A DNA stretch of 5,621 bases from contig JBBRHH010000422.1 in NCBI GenBank assembly GCA_038222915.1, positions 1 through 5,621 of the forward strand, in the 5' to 3' direction. The position numbers and the translations under genes were made by a program. Positions 1 to 3,446 of the stretch are shown one piece after another. Within the stretch, counting starts at the first letter, position 1. Every line of letters starts with the position of its first letter. This DNA is from JBBRHH01 sp038222915. Lineage in GTDB: Bacteria; Planctomycetota; Phycisphaerae; Tepidisphaerales; Tepidisphaeraceae. The notes under the pieces were generated by a model. That model did not search any database. It was not told the origin of the DNA and worked only from the letters and a program-made list of their open reading frames with translations.

Positions 1-154
1 TCGCCAGAACCGAGCAACCCTCACGCACCCTCGGGCGCGGCGTGGTTGCTTCAACAACCATGATCCAACCCACACCCCCATTTGTTCACGCCGGTCCGAT
101 CCGTAGCGTAATCCCGCACAATCAACAAAATCTCCGCCCAACCCAAAATTCTCC

Positions 155-182
155 TTGACACCGGCCCCCCCCATGATAGTAT
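155..182 (+). promoter_or_regulatory. Predicted sigma70-type promoter with a poly-C spacer
   Basis: TTGACA at 155-160 is a perfect -35 box. It lies 16 nt before TAGTAT at 177-182, which is preceded by TG at 174-175 as in an extended -10 element. The spacer contains eight consecutive C residues (165-172), so slippage could change the spacing. Downstream are a full AGGAGG Shine-Dalgarno sequence at 223-228 and an ATG at 237. No recognisable product follows, so what this promoter drives is unknown. Assigned by similarity to the consensus only. Confidence 0.5.
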
Positions 183-222
183 TATGTTCGGTATGAGAAA
201 GCACTGAAAAGTCAGCCGGATC

Positions 223-239
223 AGGAGGGCCAATCCATG
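223..239 (+). promoter_or_regulatory. Consensus Shine-Dalgarno and ATG with no recognisable gene
   Basis: AGGAGG at 223-228 is followed after 8 nt by ATG at 237-239, an ideal translation start about 45 nt downstream of the predicted promoter start. The frame it opens runs 407 codons to TGA at 1458-1460, but from about codon 25 onward it crosses repeat DNA. It could mark the surviving 5' end of a gene interrupted by repeat expansion, a short leader peptide, or chance. Confidence 0.35.
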
Positions 240-313
240 CGGGGAATCATCAACCAGCCCAGCCAAATCAACCCACGGCCAGCCCGAAATCCCCGGCCGC
301 ATTTCGCATTCTT

Positions 314-453
314 CTCAGCACCCGGCACTCAGTCCTCAGCACCCGGTCGGAAGGGGGAGATTCGAGGGTCAAAACGGGGAGGTTCACCGTCGGTTTGGGG
401 AGATTCGAGGGAGGTTGGAGGCCCCCTTCGATACCGCTTTAGGGTCGGTTTTT
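314..453 (+). repeat. Dispersed 140-nt repeat cassette, copy 1
   Basis: This block aligns end to end with 968-1107. Both copies open with CTCAGCACCCG, share an exact 14-mer (CACTCAGTCCTCAG at 326-339 and 980-993), continue through a shared AGGGTCAAAA segment, and close on GGGTCGGTTTTT. Inside this copy GGGGAGATTCGAGGG occurs twice exactly (354-368 and 397-411). The second half is built from degenerate units of about 11 nt related to AGGGTCGGTTC. The closing GGTCG (443-447) pairs with CGACC (454-458) as a small hairpin. Confidence 0.7.
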
Positions 454-599
454 CGACCAGGAAAAAACTTCGCCTCAATCACAAACATCGGCCGCACCAA
501 CACTTGAATTCACCACCCAAAATTCCATGCAGCCCAAACACAATTTTGCGCACGCTTCGCACCCCCGATCGCTCCACCTCCGCACCCGCATGTTCTCTT

Positions 600-623
600 C
601 TCCGCGCCTCTGCGCCTTTGCGC
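600..623 (+). repeat. Three 8-nt units of the CTCTGCGC / CTTTGCGC type
   Basis: Three consecutive octamers, CTCCGCGC, CTCTGCGC and CTTTGCGC, occupy 600-623. They are bracketed by TTCTCCGCGC (598-607) and GCGCGAGAA (620-628), which can pair as an imperfect stem with one bulged C. Elements reading CTCTGCGCCTTTGCG followed by GAGA are familiar to me as common intergenic repeats in many environmental bacteria, including Planctomycetes, Verrucomicrobia and Cyanobacteria. That recollection was not checked against a database. Confidence 0.65.
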
Positions 624-700
624 GAGAATCCCTCTTCTTCCCCTCCTTCTTCCAATGTCTTACACTCGTCAAACGACCCGACCCTGGTCATTCTCCCTTC

Positions 701-727
701 GTCGGCCATCGGATCTTGGTCATTCCC
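701..727 (+). repeat. 27-nt dispersed repeat ending CTTGGTCATTCCC, copy 1
   Basis: Positions 701-727 match 1261-1287 with four mismatches, including an exact 13-mer CTTGGTCATTCCC (715-727 and 1275-1287). The pattern GGCCAT..GG..CTTGGTCATT resembles the GGTCATT-rich simple repeats between genes in some Planctomycetes and Verrucomicrobia. The two copies are 560 nt apart, which places them in different reading frames. This argues that DNA rather than protein was copied. Confidence 0.55.
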
Positions 728-779
728 GTCCGGCCATTCTGCCTTCTGCGCTCTGAAATCTGCGTTCCCCCGCGCGGTC

Positions 780-878
780 GGTTGGTGGTCGGTTAGTAGT
801 CGTTTGCTGGTCGGTCACAGGTCAGTTAGTGGTCGATTGGTGGTCGGTTACAGGTCGGTTGGTGGTCGGTTAGTGGTC
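780..878 (+). repeat. Tandem array of nine 11-nt units, consensus GGTTRGTGGTC
   Basis: Nine contiguous units, each exactly 11 nt, run from 780 to 878: GGTTGGTGGTC, GGTTAGTAGTC, GTTTGCTGGTC, GGTCACAGGTC, AGTTAGTGGTC, GATTGGTGGTC, GGTTACAGGTC, GGTTGGTGGTC and GGTTAGTGGTC. A partial tenth (GGTTT) follows. Units 2-3-4 resemble units 5-6-7 in order, which suggests a 33-nt higher-order period. Read across unit borders the core is GGTCGGTT, the same core as in the degenerate arrays at 354-453 and 1008-1106. The sequence just after the array, at 886-898, contains the core in inverted sense (ACGACCAACCGCC). There is no conserved dyad or spacer, so this is not CRISPR. Confidence 0.85.
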
Positions 879-902
879 GGTTTGCAACGACCAACCGCCA
901 AC

Positions 903-923
903 CCAGTCTCCAGTTTCCAGTCT
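903..923 (+). repeat. Three 7-nt units CCAGTYT
   Basis: CCAGTCT, CCAGTTT and CCAGTCT follow one another without a gap just downstream of the 11-nt array. It is a minimal simple-sequence repeat of a type I recall as common between genes in environmental bacteria. There is no sign that it is transcribed or functional. Confidence 0.5.
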
Positions 924-967
924 CAAGCACCCGACATCCAACTCAATTGCGCGCATTTTTTACACCA

Positions 968-1107
968 CTCAGCACCCGACACTCAGTCCTCAGGACCCCG
1001 TCGAAACAGGGTCGGTTCAGGGTCAAAAACGGTCGGTTCCATGTCGGTTCAGGGTCGTTTGAGGGACACTTCAGGGTCGGTTCTATGTCGGTTTGGGGTC
1101 GGTTTTT
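968..1107 (+). repeat. Dispersed 140-nt repeat cassette, copy 2
   Basis: This is the second copy of the block at 314-453 and has the same overall length. Its 3' part is a clearer array: nine units of 10-12 nt from 1008 to 1106 with consensus AGGGTCGGTTC, for example AGGGTCGGTTC at 1008-1018 and ATGTCGGTTC at 1041-1050. It ends in a run of seven T (1103-1109). A weak stem, GACCC (994-998) with GGGTC (1009-1013), is too far from the T run to form a terminator. Confidence 0.7.
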
Positions 1108-1260
1108 TTGCCTTGCAGCACAGTCGGCCCAGAACCCAAACACCGCCCAGACAATTAGTTGCATTCCCCGCCACCCTTTCCACCAGCGCCAAAACAAAAA
1201 ACTGCGCAGCATCAAAACCACAAAAACACCTCCAGTTGGGTCCTTGGGATTTGGCCTTTT

Positions 1261-1287
1261 GTTGGCCATTGGGCCTTGGTCATTCCC
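1261..1287 (+). repeat. 27-nt dispersed repeat ending CTTGGTCATTCCC, copy 2
   Basis: Partner of 701-727, with four mismatches. It sits within a longer stretch of GGCC/TTGG-rich simple sequence (1245-1287) and is followed immediately by a C-rich tract that starts with the nine-C run. Confidence 0.55.
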
Positions 1288-1398
1288 CCCCCCATCGCCC
1301 CTCCCCAAACCCGCCCACTTGGCACCCAGCGCCCGGCCCCGGCCCCCCGCCCCTCCGACGTCCCACGCTTTTGGCCGATACGTCCATGGGATCGCTGA

Positions 1399-1427
1399 TT
1401 GACAAATTTATGCGCGCAAGTTGTACT
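1399..1427 (+). promoter_or_regulatory. Predicted sigma70-type promoter of the tetraheme cytochrome gene
   Basis: TTGACA at 1399-1404 is a perfect -35 box. It is separated by the optimal 17 nt from TGTACT at 1422-1427, which matches TATAAT at four of six positions including the key first and last T. It lies just downstream of the repeat island and about 40 nt before the start codon at 1469, giving a short leader. Together with GAGGT at 1459-1463 this makes a complete set of expression signals. No operator-like dyad is evident. Confidence 0.6.
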
Positions 1428-1468
1428 GTCCCCCAGTCACGTCCTTCACTCTCGGTATGAGGTAACTT

Positions 1469-2812
1469 ATGGTTCCTGCAACACGTCGGAGCATCGGGAA
1501 GATTCTGGGAATAGTGGCCTTCGCCTCGCTCGGTCTCATCCCCCTCTGGCTCCGGTCGGCCACTGCCGCCGATAAGCTCACCATCAATCCGGTTGCGAAA
1601 TTCGGCTCGGGAAACCTGAAATTCAGTGCAGCCATGTCCTGCCAGGGCAGCAACTGCCACTCAAAGGCCGCCGCTGCTGCGCCGCCGGCACAATCGGGGA
1701 TCGAGCTGACCATCTGGAAAAGCAGCGACCCGCACCGGATGACGTTTACGTCGCTGGTGAAGCCGGACGTGAAAAAGGACCCGAAGTTTGGCGACATCGC
1801 CAAGAACCTGAAGATCGCCGACGCCGCCAAGAGCGAGCGCTGCCTCGGGTGTCATGCGTTGAACGTGCCCGAGACGTTAAAGGAAGCCGGCCCGGCCGGC
1901 GAAATGCTCACGCTGAAGGAAGGCGTGAGCTGCGATGCCTGCCATGGCCCCAGCGAAAAGTATTTCAAGGTGCACTCGAAGGTGGGTTGGCTGGACGGCG
2001 AGCGCAAGAAACTCGATCACGATGGCCTGCTCAAGACCCATGGGCTGTATGACACCAAGCCGGTGGTGGCCCGCGCCGAAAAGTGCGTAACCTGCCATCT
2101 CGCCATCGACGATGACTTGGTAAAGGCCGGCCATCCACAGCCGATTTTCGAGCTCGCCTATTACTCAGACTTCAAGAACTTTGAAAACCTGTCCAACCAC
2201 TGGCGCGATCCAGGCGGTTATTTCGGCGCCAAGCTCTGGGCCGCCGGCCAGGTCATCTGCCTGCGCGACGCCATGACGCAGCTGGCAGCCCGCGGCGCGG
2301 GTGGAGCGCCCGCCGACAGCCTGAAAGACGCCTACGAACAGGCCATGGGCCACTACGGCGTATTCAAGCAACTCCTGGCGGCCAAGGCCGTCGCCGGTGA
2401 CGCGGCAGGCATGGACGCGGCCGTAGCCAAGCTGAGCGCAGCCATGAAAGCCGCCAGCGGCAAGGACGTGGCCGCAAGCGCAACCGCGATCGCAGCCATG
2501 GCCGACAAACTCGCCCCGATCGTCGGAGCATACGATCCGGACAAAGACCCGGCCTCAGTGACCAAGGTGCTCGCGGCAATCGCCGCCGACGCAACGCTGG
2601 CAAAGGACAACGGCCTGCACGGCGTGGAACAGCAGGCCCTGGCAATCAACACGCTCTACCTGGCCTATGCAAGCGGGAAGAAAGTGGCCGACGCCGAAGT
2701 GAAAGCGACAAGCGACATAATCGCCGGCCTCTTCAAATCACTGGACGACAAAAAGGTAGATCCGGACTACACCAAAGCCCTGTCCGCGGCCGCGGCAAAG
2801 ATGCCGAAGTAG
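1469..2812 (+). CDS. Exported tetraheme c-type cytochrome, cytochrome c554-like
   Basis: This 447-residue protein is predicted to carry four covalent hemes and to transfer electrons outside the cytoplasm. Residues 1-33 form a signal peptide: R6/R7/K11, a hydrophobic stretch at about 12-28, and an A-T-A cleavage site before residue 34. Heme sites are C58-C63-H64 (CX4CH spacing), C125-C128-H129, C155-C158-H159 and C206-C209-H210. H89 (SDPHR), H169, H222 (AGHP) and H244 (NHW) lie in contexts conserved in c554-like proteins and are candidate second axial ligands. Residues about 283-447 are heme-free, Ala/Lys-rich and predicted helical, probably a bundle. The ATG is supported by GAGGT 5 nt upstream and by the signal peptide starting there. 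The pattern matches the cytochrome c554/c-prime family widespread in Planctomycetes. The electron donor and acceptor are unknown, and nothing shows hydroxylamine oxidation. Confidence 0.88.
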   Translation: MVPATRRSIGKILGIVAFASLGLIPLWLRSATAADKLTINPVAKFGSGNLKFSAAMSCQGSNCHSKAAAAAPPAQSGIELTIWKSSDPHRMTFTSLVKPDVKKDPKFGDIAKNLKIADAAKSERCLGCHALNVPETLKEAGPAGEMLTLKEGVSCDACHGPSEKYFKVHSKVGWLDGERKKLDHDGLLKTHGLYDTKPVVARAEKCVTCHLAIDDDLVKAGHPQPIFELAYYSDFKNFENLSNHWRDPGGYFGAKLWAAGQVICLRDAMTQLAARGAGGAPADSLKDAYEQAMGHYGVFKQLLAAKAVAGDAAGMDAAVAKLSAAMKAASGKDVAASATAIAAMADKLAPIVGAYDPDKDPASVTKVLAAIAADATLAKDNGLHGVEQQALAINTLYLAYASGKKVADAEVKATSDIIAGLFKSLDDKKVDPDYTKALSAAAAKMPK

Positions 2813-2845
2813 GATTGATGCCCGCGCGATTCACGATGGATCGCA

Positions 2846-2854
2846 TGCTATACT
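2846..2854 (+). promoter_or_regulatory. Possible extended -10 promoter of the Uma2 gene
   Basis: TGCTATACT matches the extended -10 pattern TGnTATAAT with one mismatch and sits 21 nt before the ATG at 2876. No -35 box occurs at a suitable distance: TTGATG at 2815-2820 is too far and TTCACG at 2830-2835 too close. Extended -10 promoters can do without one. No terminator hairpin separates this gene from the cytochrome gene ending at 2812, so read-through is also possible. Confidence 0.4.
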
Positions 2855-2875
2855 TGAGGGTCAAGGAGTTGCTGT

Positions 2876-3445
2876 ATGACAACGCTGCTCTCAAAACCTC
2901 GTCCAAAGCCATGGACCATTGATGAGTTCATGGCCATGCCCGACTCTGTTGGATTCGAACTGGTTGATGGCGGTCTGACAGAAAGGAAGAGTATGGGGGC
3001 GCTCTCTGACTATGTCGCGGCACAAATCATTATTGCAATTGGTTACTTCTGCAAACAAACCGGCGCGGGGCACGTCTTTGGAGCCGAAAGCACGTATCGT
3101 TGTTTTGGCAATCCCAATACTGGTCGACGTGCAGACGTATCCTTCATTGCCAAAGGCCGGCTTACGGATGAACGCATTCCAGAGGGATACATTACCGTTC
3201 CTGCAAATCTGGTTATAGAGGTTGTTTCTCCGAACGATCTTGCATACGAAGTCGAGGACAAGGTCGCGCTCTATCTGAGCAACGGATTTGATGAGGTTTG
3301 GGTGATCTATCCCAACACGCAATCGCTGCACGTCCACCGGAAAGGCGCGTCGATCCTGCATCTTGAAGGGGATCAAAAGGTTGAAGGGCGTGGACCGCTG
3401 GCCGGTTTCAGTTGCGTGCTGAGTGACTTGTTTCCACCAAAATAG
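2876..3445 (+). CDS. Uma2-family (DUF820) PD-(D/E)XK nuclease-like protein
   Basis: The 189-residue product has the usual length and motif order of the Uma2 family, restriction-endonuclease-like proteins that are abundant in Cyanobacteria, Planctomycetes and Chloroflexi and whose biological role is mostly unknown. Visible family marks are WTIDEF (13-18), FELVDG (27-32, E28), RRADVSF (84-90, D87), the core strand VIEVVSPND (113-121, E115), K129 in EDKVALYL, and DEVWVIYP (139-146). D87, E115 and K129 are the likely active-site set, so the fold appears intact. AAGGAG at 2863-2868, 7 nt before the ATG, supports the start. There is no signal peptide, so it is cytoplasmic, unlike both neighbours. 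Third codon positions are less GC-biased than in the flanking cytochrome genes, consistent with separate acquisition. Its TAG stop is one base from the stop of the convergent gene. Confidence 0.88.
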   Translation: MTTLLSKPRPKPWTIDEFMAMPDSVGFELVDGGLTERKSMGALSDYVAAQIIIAIGYFCKQTGAGHVFGAESTYRCFGNPNTGRRADVSFIAKGRLTDERIPEGYITVPANLVIEVVSPNDLAYEVEDKVALYLSNGFDEVWVIYPNTQSLHVHRKGASILHLEGDQKVEGRGPLAGFSCVLSDLFPPK

Positions 3446-3446
3446 T

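Larger units (their letters stand above)
1..1468. other. Long intergenic region, a mosaic of short degenerate repeats
   Basis: I see no convincing gene in this 1.47-kb stretch. It contains several unrelated simple-sequence repeat families, listed separately, with C-rich filler such as a C9 run at 1285-1293. Stop codons are scarce, so long frames are open on both strands. Their translations are Ser/Pro/Arg-rich, overlap one another and show no domain. The longest, 237-1460 on the plus strand, has good start signals and is discussed in the findings. The first 63 bases can be read as the last 20 codons of an upstream plus-strand gene ending in TGA at 61-63, but another frame is open to about 156, so this is not decidable. 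A small inverted repeat (TGGTTG at 43-48, CAACCA at 55-60) has no T tract and is a poor terminator candidate. Confidence 0.75.

Noticed and set aside
43..60. Terminator hairpin TGGTTG/CAACCA
   Set aside because: The stem is only 6 bp and is followed by C/A-rich sequence rather than T residues.
1..63. 3' end of an upstream plus-strand gene (20 codons and TGA)
   Set aside because: Too short to recognise, and another frame is open through the same bases. Flanking sequence would settle it.
780..878. CRISPR array
   Set aside because: The units are 11 nt and contiguous, with no spacers, no conserved dyad and no cas gene.
1008..1109. Rho-independent terminator ending in the T7 run
   Set aside because: No stable GC stem lies directly before the T run; the nearby GACCC/GGGTC pair is about 90 nt away.
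947..1402. 151-codon plus-strand frame overlapping the repeat cassette
   Set aside because: It has no ribosome binding site, lies in repeat and C-rich sequence, and overlaps equally open frames on both strands.
1469..2812. Assignment as the c554 of a hydroxylamine oxidation pathway
   Set aside because: Only family-level resemblance is visible. No hydroxylamine oxidoreductase or quinone-linked partner gene is present, and the C-terminal domain is extra.
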